A stretch of DNA of 52,409 nt from contig JAKSYS010000441.1 of assembly GCA_022925895.1 (NCBI GenBank), positions 1 through 52,409 of the forward strand, read 5' to 3'. Of this stretch, positions 11,107-22,413 are shown piece by piece. A program made the translations under genes and the position numbers. The stretch is from Fragilaria crotonensis (taxonomy: Eukaryota; Bacillariophyta; Fragilariophyceae; Fragilariales; Fragilariaceae). Position 1 is the first letter of the stretch; every line of letters starts with the position of its first letter. The notes under the pieces are model-generated. The model did no database searches and had not been told where the DNA came from. It saw only the letters and a list, made by a program, of their open reading frames with translations.

Positions 11107-11501
11107 GTACGAATTGTGTCGACGGTAGTGTTTCGTGTACTTATACAGTACACAGGGTATCCGTACCAGAGCTACTGTGCGTTATTCGATGTGTATGCAT
11201 TCATCTTGTATGCATACTGCATACTACATACGACGTGCTGCATACTGCATACATGTTATACAGTTGGGATGTACTAATAATGTCGCTACAGTACGTATAA
11301 GCTTCAAAGGGTACGGAGCACGAGTACTTGTTTTGACGTTACAGTACCTGGTTCTTTTCTGCCATACTCGGTACGAGTACGCGGTACGTCAGCACGTGGA
11401 AGGAAAGATTCATGCTTACCTGGTACAAACCTGGTACTAATACCAGGTAGACCAGTTGTTGTGAGTTTTTTCAAGCATAAGTCGCTATTGTACTACAGTA
11501 C
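11107..11501. promoter_or_regulatory. GTAC cluster, left half split by the retroelement
   Basis: Sixteen GTAC tetramers in 395 bp, with variants such as GGTACGAGTACGCGGTACG (about 11370-11388) and ACAGTACCTGG, plus a run of TGCATACTGCATAC-like words (about 11210-11250). It ends exactly at the 5' target-site repeat of the non-LTR element. Together with 20534-20694 it was probably one continuous cluster upstream of the dehydrogenase gene before insertion. Confidence 0.5.
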
Positions 11502-11505
11502 CAGG
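11491..11505. repeat. 5' target-site duplication of the non-LTR element
   Basis: TACTACAGTACCAGG, identical to 20527-20541. It lies 92 bp before the ORF1 ATG. Confidence 0.65.
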
Positions 11506-11597
11506 ACACAATTTTTACTTAGGAGTTTTTTAATCAACGTTCTGTCTGTCTGTCCGTTTTTTTATCGCAACTACACGAAGATTGTCAGCCATCCACC

Positions 11598-14217
11598 ATG
11601 GTGGAAAAGCAACGCCCGCGCAGCGGTTCGAAGTTCTCTTTGAAGCCTCAGATCGCTGCTGCCTTATCGGCCTTACCTCCCTTGGGATATAAGGCTCCAC
11701 CCTCTCTGATTGGTGGCAAACACACATCACATGACGTTCTGGCGCTTCGCGCCAGAAACTACGCCAAAGCGTACAAAACCCTCTCCGTCAAGGATTGGAA
11801 CTCGTACGTTGTATTCGGCATCCAACAGTTTGCAAGTCCGTCCAAGTATCTTGCAATTAGAGACTCTGAGTCCAAGCATGCATGTCACCTCCGGATTGGT
11901 CGGTACTACCGTCTCCATCTCGAACACAAAGCCCCAGTTGATAAATTTCTCATGTCCCAGATTGTGGGTATTGAAGCCGCTCTTCACACCACGTTCCCAG
12001 GATATTTCGATATGTCTGTTGTTGAAATGGACGAATATCTTCAGACTCTTAGTCCAGATGACATTAAAAACACAGATGCTGCGATTGAAGTTGACTCGCC
12101 AAACGAAAAAGCCACCCCACACCAAGATGATACTCCTATGATCGACAGTGTAGGGGGTGACAAACTTCCAGCAACACTGCAGGAATCGACAATGTGTCCT
12201 CCCACATCGCCTACTCCGACCTATGTCTCTAGTCCTCTATCTCAGGTTATGATGAAAGAAGGATCGGGTACCACTACAACAACTCCGACGACTCAAGAGT
12301 TTCAGGAGATATTGAGATCAATCCCATTGCTTGAACCTGATTCTCCAGGTATTGACACCAATTATAAGCCAAGGCCGAAGAGCGGAAAGAAGCAACCTCC
12401 CTCTCAGCAAGCCATGGCACCAGAACACAAAGGACCTGAAAAAATTACAGATCCGTTAAGAATCGAGGCACGATGGGCTCCGAAAGACTTTCACGCCCTC
12501 AAAGCCTCGACTGCCCAGATGTATATCCGCCTAGCACCTCTTTTGTCGACCTTCAATACTGCACACTCCTGGGTGATTGAATGGCAAACAGATCAATTGG
12601 CACCGGAACAGATCATCTCTCGCTCAGTTATCAAAATTTCTCGGCATCCGGATGGTGACAGTATCTGCTCAACAATGTTTCTACTTTAGTTTTCGTGTAA
12701 ATGCCACTGGAAAGCAGCTCGTTCATGTTCTGCAATCCAAGGAGCATAAGAAAGCTAAACGTGGGGAAAATCTGACTCTTGACCCCTCCGCTATCCCTGT
12801 CCATCATGGAGAACCGGTCTTTATAGGTGACATTCTCCTAAAAGATGCATCCGTGACGCATCGAAGCCACTACTTAAAATATTTACGTTCTGCTGTACTC
12901 TCGGAGGATGTTCCTGAGTTTGATCTAAAAATGAGGCACAAAGACCCAGTGGGAAATAAGACACCCATACTTACCGTGCGTTGCGGAAAAGAGTTGCTAC
13001 AGCAGTTGCCCAAGCTCTCAGCACCTCCTTAAATGGCGATGGACCAAATCCCGAAATTTTTATCTCGGCTGGCACTCGGTGCAAACCAAATTGCTAAAGG
13101 AGAGCATGAGAAGATCTACAAAGTGCATCATGACTATCTATCGGATGTGGCATTCATCCCATTCACTGCGAGCCGACAGATTGACCTACCAGTAATCGAA
13201 CATCTGGATTCGGGAGAAACGGTTACTCGGACTCCACGGCAATGGGCAAAAGCCTTGTCGATCTCGACGGCAATCCCTCGAAGTTGACTTAGAAAATGGC
13301 ACCATCGATGGATCAGCGGTTCTCATTGCACCCTCTGCATCCCATCAACACACACTCATTGAGCTTCAAAAATACTGGCAGCGTCAAAATCCGGCAATTG
13401 CCAAAGCCACAAAAAATGTATGCGGCTACTGTCCTGGAAGACCCTGACATTCCGATGACAGTATTCACTCGAAACATTGAAACTATTCTGGCAAAAAAGA
13501 TCAAGAAGCACAGCCCCTCGGTTGCTGAAGTCGACGACGCGGCTCCCTTCCTGTCGCCAGAGTCATCTCTCACGGGCACAACATCGAAGAGTTCCAAGGG
13601 CCCCATCGCTTGGAAAGTTCCTCTTCAAGAGACCATACAACGTCAAGAGTACCACAAAGCCTCTCGTAAAGCGAGTCGTATTCATACTCGAGAACTGCAA
13701 CACCTGCAACGCATCGCACTCCTCGAGGCACAACTCGCAGCATCGATGAGCGCAAACAACTCCAAAGCATCCTCAGCCACTGAACAACATTCAAAACGGT
13801 CTCAATCCCGAGCATCCCACACGTCCTCTCAACTCTCCGGCAACTCCCCCTACCCTTACCATAGCCTCCGCTCATGCGAGACTTGATGGCATCGAAACTG
13901 CAGTTCTGAGCATCCAAACGATGCTCACAAATATGACCCAACGAACTAGTACGGACAATGCACAACCTGTCCCCGCTACAACCGAGCCTCCTCCGGCGCC
14001 TGAATGGCCGTCCATAGGTCCCGCTAAGCACTCTGCTCCCATGAGCGGTGTCCAGCTGTTTCCTCAGACGGGAGGAGAGAGCAACACTGTTGCTCTCTCT
14101 CTTCTAACTACCCCAGTTAAAAAAAACCGAACCAAACGCCATAAACCAACGGCATCCCCCGACTTGCGCCTTCAATACAACGACTCCATGGGCTCGAGCG
14201 GAGAGGGATCATTTTGA
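11598..14217 (+). pseudogene. ORF1-like protein of the non-LTR element
   Basis: It starts at an ATG in a good context (CCACCATGG, 11598). The first 363-codon segment includes IGGKHTSHDVLALRARNYAK, then a proline/threonine-rich linker, then RWAPKDFHALKASTAQMYIR and WVIEWQTDQLAPEQI. The frame shifts near 12650. The next segment (NATGKQLVHVLQSKEHKKAK, RGENLTLDPSAIPVHHGEPV, FIGDILLKDASVTHR) ends in an in-frame TAA at 13030, and a further shift follows near 13270. The last part is Ser/Thr/Gln-rich with a Lys/Arg-rich helix (RKASRIHTRELQHLQRIALL). I recognise it as the protein that precedes the RT in this diatom element family. An RNA-binding role is assumed from position, not from a motif. Confidence 0.65.
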
Positions 14218-15355
14218 TCTTTGGTGCCCTCGTTCTGACTCAGGTGTTATCCCCACTTCCGGGAACAACACCTCGAGTCATTCTCCCTGGAATCGATACT
14301 TCGGCCCCCGTCCGTCAATCCGTGCCACCAGGGAATCCGCTCCTTGACCAACAACGGCAAGACTTTCGCCCTTCTACTTTACTTGATTTCTTTCCCTCCG
14401 TCTCCGGCACAGCTGATGCTCCTGAGACAGATTCTTCCTGGGGTGACTCTATTGTCGCGCATCCAGAAGACAACCATAGAGTGTACTTTCAGAATGTTGA
14501 CGGTCTTCGACACGATGCAGATGAAATCGATCTTTACGTCTCAAGCATGGCCCACTTTCATGTAGGCACTTTCTGCTGGGCTGATCCAGGTCTCGACTTC
14601 TCGGACATGTCTGTCCGTCGAAGTCTTCACCAACCACTTCGCTCGCATTTTACCACCGCTCGCAGTGCTTTCTCCTCCAGTACTCTCCCACCGGTTAAGA
14701 GAGACAGCAGACGCAATAGTAGTAGCTACCAACCCGGCGGCACATTCATGGCGACCACTGGAAAATGGGCTTCTCGAAGCACAGGAAAAATAATTGTGGA
14801 TCCTACTGGTCTTGGGAGATGGTCGGGCCTCACATTTCTTGGCAAGCGAGGCAAACGGCTCACCGTTATAACCGCCTACCGAAGTCCGAGACAGCAACCA
14901 AGTGCAGGATTTGGATTCTATGATCAGCAGTACGCACTACTCTTGTCGCAGGGTGTAAAAAAGCCAAACGTTCGAAAACAATTTATCTCCGATATCAGTA
15001 CTATGATAAATGATCTACAAACTGCAGGACATGAAATCCTCTTGTCTCTCGACGCAAATGAGACTCAGGTCAGGACTCCTCCCACGGAATAAGTCATCTT
15101 ATGGAGGAATGCACTCTGATGGACTTGCACTGCTTGGGACCGGAATCTCCTCCTGCAACCTACAAATACGGTCTTGATCGAAAAATTGATTACATGCTGG
15201 GCACTCCTGCTCTTGCGCAATGTGTACGACGAGCAGGCTTTCTGGCGTATGATAATGGCATCTTCTCGAAACATCGAGGCCTCTTCATTGACATTGACTT
15301 TACTGAACTCATGGGCGCGGTGGATGCGATCACACCTGCACCTGCGAGGGCTTAA
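14214..15355 (+). pseudogene. ORF2 endonuclease/phosphatase-like domain
   Basis: The order of motifs fits the exonuclease-endonuclease-phosphatase fold that nicks the target in APE-type LINEs: RVYFQNVDGLRHDADEIDLY (Asn), SYQPGGTFMATTGKWASRST, RLTVITAYRSPRQQP and LLSLDANETQ in the first frame. After a shift near 15070 come KIDYMLGTPALAQCV and KHRGLFIDID. Two catalytic positions look altered: the block after the Asn motif reads CWADPGLDF, where a Glu is usual, and the final motif reads SKHRGLF, where S/SDH is usual. With the frameshift, this domain is not functional as read. Confidence 0.7.
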
Positions 15356-15359
15356 ATTC

Positions 15360-17640
15360 GGAAAATCAGATGTCTGTCGACAGATACCTGGAAGCACTCA
15401 AAAATACTGCGCTGATCACAAGATTGACGGTCGAGTTCGAGATTTAGTCACCGTGGCCGCCTCTCTCACTCCTCGCCAATGCAAAGAAAGTTACGACGTC
15501 ATTGATCGTGATATAACTCGGGCTATGATTCATGCAGAAAAAGAAGCAAAGCGTCCATCGGGAAAATATGCATGGTCGCCAAAACTGCGAGAAGCGGGAC
15601 TTTTGACGAGGTATTGGAACCTTCGGCTCAAAGAACTGGAAAGTCGATCATCACTGGCCTTTGTTATTGCCCGTCTCAAACAACGCCTTGGCTCCTGAAT
15701 ATTTCACTCGTTGACGATGAAGGCAACGACATGCCGAAAGTTAAAGCTAAGTGGAAAGAATCTATAGCGGTCCTGAAGAAGATACGCAACTCAGCATTCG
15801 ATTACCGTGCGGAACACCTACACTCGAATCTTGCAATGTACCAAGCGTTGGAACCTCAGGAAACGCCAATATCACTGCAAATCAAGGAAAAATTCGACGC
15901 ATACTTCAGCTCTTGAACACCGAACAAATGCGGAAACCTTTCCGAGCTATTCACTGCTCCATGTCCACGACAAGTCATGGAGCTGGACTATCAAAACTGT
16001 TTGTCCCTGTTGGCGTTCGGAAACCCAAAGTCGCATCTAAATTTTGTCAACCGGATGGCTCGCTCACCAAAGCAAATCTGATCCAGATGGCGCAATCGGA
16101 CAAGACATCAGTTGAATACACGACAATTTTGGACAGTGAGGAAATTGAACATGAACTTATGACGTATAATCGGGCCTGGTTTCGTCAGGCACATGAAACC
16201 CCATTTGGGCATGGTGAGCTGTATGACATGGTCGGATATGATGGTCTAACAGAAGAAGCTGACAACATTGTAAATGGTTTCTGCATCGAACACATGGGTC
16301 TCACTATGAGTAGGGAGCTGCGAGTGTTTCTTGAGGAATGTAAACGTCCAGAGTCCGTGATGGATATCACATCTCATATCACACTTGACGAATTCAAATC
16401 AAACGTGAAGAAATGGAAGGAGTCTACATCCACTTCCCCTTCCGGAAGACACCTGGGTCACTATCGCACTGCCATTCTGGATGACCAAGTAGCAGCTCTC
16501 CATACTGATATGTTGAACCTACCGATACAATATGGGTTCGCACCAGACAGATGGACCTCATCCGTTACCCCAATGATTGAGAAAGATGACGGAAAGCCTT
16601 ATCTTACTCGGTTGCGAGTGATACACCTTTTTGAAGCAGATTATAACCTGTTCCTTAAGATTCTCTTTGGAAAAAGATTAGTTCGCAATGGGGAAATTTC
16701 AAACGCACTAAATGATCAACAACATGGATCACGCCCGCGTCGTATGACCACTGATGCGCTTTTTCTCTCGTATGGAAAAAGATCTGATACGTCAAACAAA
16801 AAGCAACAGTGCACACATGGATAACGATGCCACAGGCTGCTATGATCGAATTATTACGTCTCTGGGCATGATTGCCTGTCGCCGACTCGGAATGCCACCA
16901 CATGTGATCCGATGCCAAGCCGAGACTCTCTTCTATATGAAGTATGCGGTAAAGCACGGTTACGGTATCTCCTCCAATCAGTACACGAGCTCCCCTGACG
17001 AGCCACTGTTTGGCACGGGACAAGGAAGTGGCGCATCTCCTGCCATCTGGCTAAGTCTTGTGGTTATCTTACTCAACTCGCTTGATACAATGTCAAAAGA
17101 AGACAACATCCCAGCACTATCATTTTCCGACCCGTGGAAGGAAATCCTGGCGGAATGGCGGGTTGGTGCCTTCGTCGATGACACGAATCAAGGCATCGTC
17201 GACCACACGGGAGATCTTTCTCCTGAAGCTCTGGTTGAGTACCTGTGTCAAGCAGGCCAAATGTGGGAACGCCTATTATACATATCAGGCGGAAGTCTGA
17301 ATCTGTCCAAATGTTCTTGGACCATGCAGTACTGGACATGGAAAAACGGACGACCAGTGCTCCAACCTCTATCAGAACACGACCCACTGTTGATAATGAC
17401 AAGCGGCGACAACCCGGAACACCATGTCATACAGCGGCATAGCAATACCCTCGAAATAAAAGGACTTGGAGTTCACATGAACTTTATGGGTACCTTCAAA
17501 TTTCATGCGTCCACTATGAAACAGAAATTTGACGGCCTTGCACGACGCCTCAGGCAATCACACTTATCCCTGGCCTCTCCAGATCGTTCTATAACTCCTT
17601 CTACCTACCGGCGGTTAAATACTCCTTCCTGTGATATCTC
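15360..17640 (+). pseudogene. ORF2 reverse transcriptase
   Basis: RT motifs in order: STSPSGRHLGHYRTAIL (the conserved block before the fingers), MIEKDDGKPYLTRLRVIHLF, ALNDQQHGSRPRRMTTDALF, then after a frameshift near 16790 the catalytic MDNDATGCYDRIITSLG (motif A), LFGTGQGSGASPAIWLSLVV (motif B) and GAFVDDTNQGIVDH (motif C). Motif C is Phe-Val-Asp-Asp, not the usual Phe/Tyr-Ala-Asp-Asp. ISGGSLNLSKCSW and KGLGVHMNFMG follow (thumb side). The region 15360-15950 is the linker from the endonuclease and changes frame several times. The RT would copy element RNA at the nicked target. As read it is broken. Confidence 0.82.
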
Positions 17641-20400
17641 TGAGCGATGCGGATCTCCACAAAGTTCAGTCCAAGATGACTGCCAGCACCCTCAACGCCT
17701 TAGGATACAACCAACACTATCCACACGCTGTCGCTTTTGCTCCACAACACGTGTTTGGCTGCGGATTGAGTGATCTTAGAATCGAACAGGGTCTCTCCCA
17801 ACTTCAATCCCTTCTAGATTTTATCGGCACAGGTCACAAAGTGGGCAATGTCATCCTGATCTCTCTTCGTCACCTACAACTCGAAGCCGGGGTCTCATTT
17901 GATCTGTTCCACCAACCCACTAGAACCCTTCCTTATCTCACGGACTGTTGGCTCTTACATGTGAGGCAATTCTGTTCAAAGTTCGACATCTCCCTTCGCA
18001 TACAATCGAATCGGATTCCGCAATCGGCTCGCGAGCATGATAGCTTTCTCATGGATCATGCATTGACTCTACAACTGTCACGACAGGAGCTAGTTGATAT
18101 CAACCTTGTCCGGATCTTCCTTCAAGTCACCACCGTTAGTGACATTGCGTCGGCATGCGGCAATCACCTTCATCAGTTGAGCTGGCAAGGCAAGCCAATT
18201 CCAGATCGAAAATCAAGGTTTACTTTTGCAAGGCAACAAAGCATCTCCGGTGGCCAACGCGGACTTTGGAAAATTACTCCGCAGTCTCCTTCTTACTCCA
18301 GCATCCAATGACACCCTCTGCCTTCTCACTCCACTCGGACACTGGCGGCAGGAATCAAATATGATATGGAGTAACATGTTATGGGATTCCAACCTGTATC
18401 GACTGAATCCACACCATCGTACTGGAAATTGCGACGTGGCGATTCATTTCCCACAACAATTCCTTCGGCCTGACGGCACTGCTAGCTCAAGTACCTTCTA
18501 CGACAGCACCCCGGATTGGTACTCTGCTACGGTGCCTCACTTCGCCGCACCAACTGATGTCACTGGTTGTTATATACTCCATGCGTCAGCCTCGAGCGTC
18601 TCGTTTCCATCTCTGTCTGCAGAGGCCACGACATTTCAAGAATGGATGCAACAACTTCCGGAGGCGGAACTTCGATTGCTCTCAACCATCTCCTTGTCAG
18701 CATGCGATGCTGAGCAGACTCTACTACAATACCTCCAACTTGAGTGCACACTGTACATTGGTACAAGTGGAGGAAGGAAAAACCATCGAGGATCCTTCTC
18801 ATGGATTATTTGTACTCCTGGAAAAGAGCAGCTGGTTGTAAATACTGGACCGGTCGATGGTTGGCACAAATGCCAGAGCTCACTTCGGAGTGCAGTAACT
18901 GCCATTGCGTCCGTGACTCTATACCTCCAAGAGTTCAGCAATTATCACTCGTGCGCCATTCGGTGCAAATTCAAATTCTACGCGAACAGTGCCAGCGCAG
19001 TAAAGATAGTCTCCTCCATTCGCGATCAAATTCCCACACGGAAGTTTGCCGACAACGCCGATATTCTAAGTACAATAAGGGCTGCTCCGGAAATCATACA
19101 TCGTTGCCTCCTATACCATGTGCACAGCCATGCCGAGGATACCACAACAATTTTTGACCGCCTTCCATTTGCGGTGCAGTTGCGTACCTTATGTGATGAA
19201 ATGGCCGCAACTCACCTGCAACGTCAAGGTCGAAACAACGACAAGGAAAGCACTCAATCTTGTTCCCCATGTCCGCTCAATCTACCAGTGGAAGTTTTCC
19301 TTGGAAAGCAAAACATATCTTCGCGCTACATCCCATACCTTCGAGATGAAATAACCTCCCGCAGGCATCAACTCTTCCTTCAACAAAAATACCGGTGGGA
19401 AGACAGTACCATGTCGGCCATTGCATGGGAGTCTTTCTCGACATGTGGCCATCGTACACGCATGGATAACGCACCGACACGCTCCAAGCTCGTTCACAAC
19501 TGGTTGAACTTAGGAGTTCAACGCGGAAAACACGGAAGCGCTCGTCAAGATACGCTCCGTGCGTGCCCGTACTGTGCCTCTTCAGAAGACTTTGAACACC
19601 TCCTCAGCTGCCGCTCGCCTCAGGCAATGATGGCGAGATATGATGCCACAGTGGTTCTGAAGAAGGCACTTGGCGACTGCGTCGGCGGCAATTCAATTTT
19701 TCGTGCAGTCACACAATGGACCCTCCATCCGATGGAGCTACCGACTCTCCCGTCGTGTCTCAGTGGCTATCAGCTGGCTATCGATCGCGCCATCCAATCC
19801 CAGTCTGACATTGGCTGGTTACATCTATTTCGAGGTCTCATTAGTTTCTCCTGGGGAACACTGTTTTCCGACGGCCCTCCACAAGAACGACAAGCGGCAA
19901 GGCGATCCATAACAACAATCAATCACCTGGCAGTGGTCATTCGAGCTCTCCAAGATTACTCCCTCTCCATCTGGAAAAGTAGAAATGAAGCTCTCCATGC
20001 GAACACAGAAGCAAGTGCCGCCATTCTTCATGCCCAACTCAATCACGAGATCACCACAGTGTATGATCTCAAAGCCACGTTCTCTCCCATACTTCAGAGC
20101 TACTTCACCGTGCCACTGGAAGACAGACTCCTACGCGATAGGCGCCAAAAACAACGGTGGTTGCGCCTCGTTAGACTTGCAACATCCCATGCAACATCAC
20201 AAGGTTCCCGACAACAAATGATGTCCAACTATTTTCCATATGCGACAGACGCTGCACCTGCTCCCCTGCCCCATTCTACTACCGTCCGCACGGGTGCTCT
20301 GATCATCAACCATCCGACATTACAACAAGTACCGATACGACAGTACTTCACACACCCGAGTGGGTGCCTTCCAGCCCAGGCTCTCACTCAGACTGACTAA
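17640..20400 (+). pseudogene. ORF2 C-terminus: RNase H-like region and CCHC finger
   Basis: 17631-18311 and 18226-20400 are two frames of one protein, with the shift near 18230-18300. In the second frame an RNase H-like layout is visible: LECTLYIGTSGGRKNHRGSF (strand 1), SSLRSAVTAIASVTLYLQEF, FYANSASAVKIV, then YHVHSHAED. The Asp, Glu and Asp normally found in the first three blocks are missing, so the domain looks catalytically dead. Near the end is RACPYCASSEDFEHLLSC, a C-x2-C-x7-H-x3-C finger of the kind found behind LINE reverse transcriptases. The last 724 codons are open without interruption, unlike the rest of the element. Confidence 0.7.
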
Positions 20401-20526
20401 GTGTGGTATTCGCCACCCAATCGTCACAACCAGCCACTACAACATCCGCCCGCCCGAGAGGCCAGCAACATGAAATGCAGCTGCCTAGAAGTAGACATCT
20501 GATAAACATGTAAGAAGAGTTTAGTA

Positions 20527-20541
20527 TACTACAGTACCAGG
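20527..20541. repeat. 3' target-site duplication of the non-LTR element
   Basis: Same 15 bases as 11491-11505, placed 127 bp after the ORF2 stop at 20400. Confidence 0.65.
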
Positions 20542-20694
20542 TATGCGTACTGTACGTACAACAAAGCAAAACTCACCATACGTCAGCATTTGTTCAAGGG
20601 TTTCGTTCACACGTCTCATCACGCGGTTTCATTGGATGGCGCTCATATACTGTACTGCTGTACTTCGAGGGTACAAGTACTTGTACTCCAGTAC
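20534..20694. promoter_or_regulatory. GTAC cluster upstream of the dehydrogenase gene
   Basis: Ten GTAC tetramers in 161 bp, including GTACTGTACGTAC (20547-20559) and GGTACAAGTACTTGTACTCC (about 20670-20689). It ends 44 bp before the ATG at 20738. Confidence 0.5.
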
Positions 20695-20737
20695 AGAATA
20701 CAATCTCTATATGAAATTGTTTACGACATAGACAGCA

Positions 20738-22001
20738 ATGATGAAATTGAAAAGCGGTCTTTCGAAAATGTGGACAACAGCCTCTCGGCAACGACGACTG
20801 ATCCCCCACATCCGTGCAATGTCATCCAGTTTAGTAGATCCCTCCTATCTACGATACTGGGGAAAGAGCGAAATTGAGGAAAAACCAATCATTCGCGAAG
20901 CCAAAATAGTGTCTCTCAGCGATCCTCACGACGACGCCAATGCGGCTCTCAACTACGGCGAACTCCCAATTGGAGCAAGACTTTTACAGATTGGAACCAA
21001 GTTCGAAGAATTTGATATTGACATGCTCCGTAGAGAAGAACCAAACGTTATTTTTTGCGCCCATCCGTTGTCCCGCAAGCCCCTCGTGGAACTTTTGGAC
21101 GCTCTCCCGTCGGTCGAATGGGTCCATACACGATCAGCAGGCATTGACTTTGTCACCTCTCCCGGTCTCGCCACATCACGAGTCTACATGACAAACGCAA
21201 GGGGACAATTCTCATCAACCCTGGCAGAATACACTCTCATGGCGTGTAGTTATTATGCTAAAGATATTCCTAGACTCATGTCGCAAAAGAAGGCCAAGGT
21301 CTGGGGCAAATACGATGTCTTGGAATTGCGAGGAACGACTATGGGGATTGTGGGATATGGTGACATTGGTCGAGCATGTGCCAAATTGGCCCGTATCTAT
21401 GGGATGCGAGTCGTTGCCCTGAGGCGCAATCCGAAATTGGCATGGGGCGACCCGTTGTGTGATAAGGTATTACCAAGTACGCCCGAGGCACTCAATGAGC
21501 TCATGTCGGAAAGTGATTATATTCTCGTATCGGCACCGTTGACGGAAGAGACGAGGGGACTGATTGGGAAAGATCAGTTTCAACATGCGAAGGAAGGCGC
21601 AGTCTTCATCAATTTAGGCCGAGGACCTGTGGTGGATGAGAATGCATTGATTGATGCCCTCAAAAGCGGAAAGCTGAAAGGAGCAGCTCTTGACGTCTTT
21701 ACAGAAGAGCCCCTTCCGATAGAAAGTGAATTGTGGGATTTGGAGAATGTCCTAATTAGTCCTCACAACATGGTACGTTCTTGCATGGCCGTCTTCTCCG
21801 AACTTTGTGAGCATGTTGAGTCCGCACCGGCGAGCACAAACACACCCGCTCTGCTCCCACTAAATCTTTTGTTTTTATCAAAAGGATCAAACTGCAACCT
21901 TTATGCACGAAGCAACCGAATTCTTTGTGAATGAGAACGTGCCGCGTTTCGTGCGAGGGGAAGATCTTTTGAATCACGTTGACAAGGTGGCTGGATATTA
22001 G
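20738..22001 (+). CDS. D-isomer-specific 2-hydroxyacid dehydrogenase (two exons)
   Basis: Exon 1 is 20738-21772 and exon 2 is 21885-22001. The 112-nt intron (GTACGT...AAAAG) joins in frame after ...SPHNM and restores the family C-terminus DQTATFMHEATEFFVNENVP. The protein has 383 residues. The Rossmann motif is GIVGYGDIGRACAKLARIYG (about residue 205). The catalytic Arg lies in NLGRGPVVDENAL (Arg295), the Glu in FTEEPLP (about 324) and the His in SPHN (His343). The family reduces 2-keto acids such as glyoxylate or hydroxypyruvate with NAD(P)H; the exact substrate cannot be read here. About 45 N-terminal residues precede the fold (Lys/Arg-rich, LKSGLSKMWTTASRQRRLIP) and could be a mitochondrial presequence. 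The GTAC cluster and the retroelement end just upstream. Confidence 0.9.
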
Positions 22002-22413
22002 GTGCACTCAGGCTGGAAAGTAGTCCGTGTCAGCCATGGCATGCGTTCAAGGCGATTGTGCGACCATGTCTATTCTTTCATTCGGCGCTTGGATCAGGCT
22101 CCTATCCATTCAAGTCTGAGCCTTGTAAGTCAATAAATACTACGAGTGTATCGGCATTACTCACTACTCACCTTTCCACTGGCACTTCCGTTTTCCTTCA
22201 ACTCCAGCACGGTTATCCACTGGTCGTCGTATTTGTCGTCTTAGTCTACACCGAAGTAATACAGAGATAAGGAATTATGGTAGGAATCGACATGGGAATT
22301 GGGAGGGACCAATCACTTGTCGAGGTCGTACATGGATTGGAATGTTCTACCAGTAGGTTGTATGTTTCTCTAGGATAAGTGTCAAGCTTCAATAACTTAC
22401 CAGCATGTTCATC
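22002..22413. other. convergent intergenic gap
   Basis: 3' ends of the dehydrogenase and the RING-BRCT gene face each other here. It contains an AATAAA near 22132, compatible with polyadenylation of the plus-strand gene. There is only one GTAC. Confidence 0.5.

Larger units (their letters stand above)
11506..20526 (+). mobile_element. Non-LTR retrotransposon, ~9 kb, decayed
   Basis: The element is bounded by a perfect 15-bp direct repeat, TACTACAGTACCAGG, at 11491-11505 and 20527-20541, of typical length for target-primed reverse transcription. It has no LTRs. The order is ORF1 (11598-14217), then ORF2 with an N-terminal endonuclease/phosphatase-like domain, reverse transcriptase, an RNase H-like region and a C-terminal zinc finger. 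This is the layout of APE-type LINEs with RNase H. The proteins resemble a large reverse-transcriptase family I have seen in diatom assemblies. Frameshifts and stops break both ORFs. The 3' UTR (20401-20526) has no poly(A) tail. The repeat word itself belongs to a GTAC cluster, so part of the match could be background. Confidence 0.82.

Noticed and set aside
11135..11440. 101-codon plus-strand ORF
   Set aside because: It lies in the GTAC/TGCATAC-rich cluster; the protein is low in normal composition and has no motif.
22377..22407. A 31-nt GT-AG intron (GTAAGTTATT...TCCTAG, minus strand) extending the RING-BRCT gene
   Set aside because: The consensus sites are good, but 31 nt is far shorter than the other introns here (76-120 nt), and the 77-nt intron with a stop at 22414 explains the end better.
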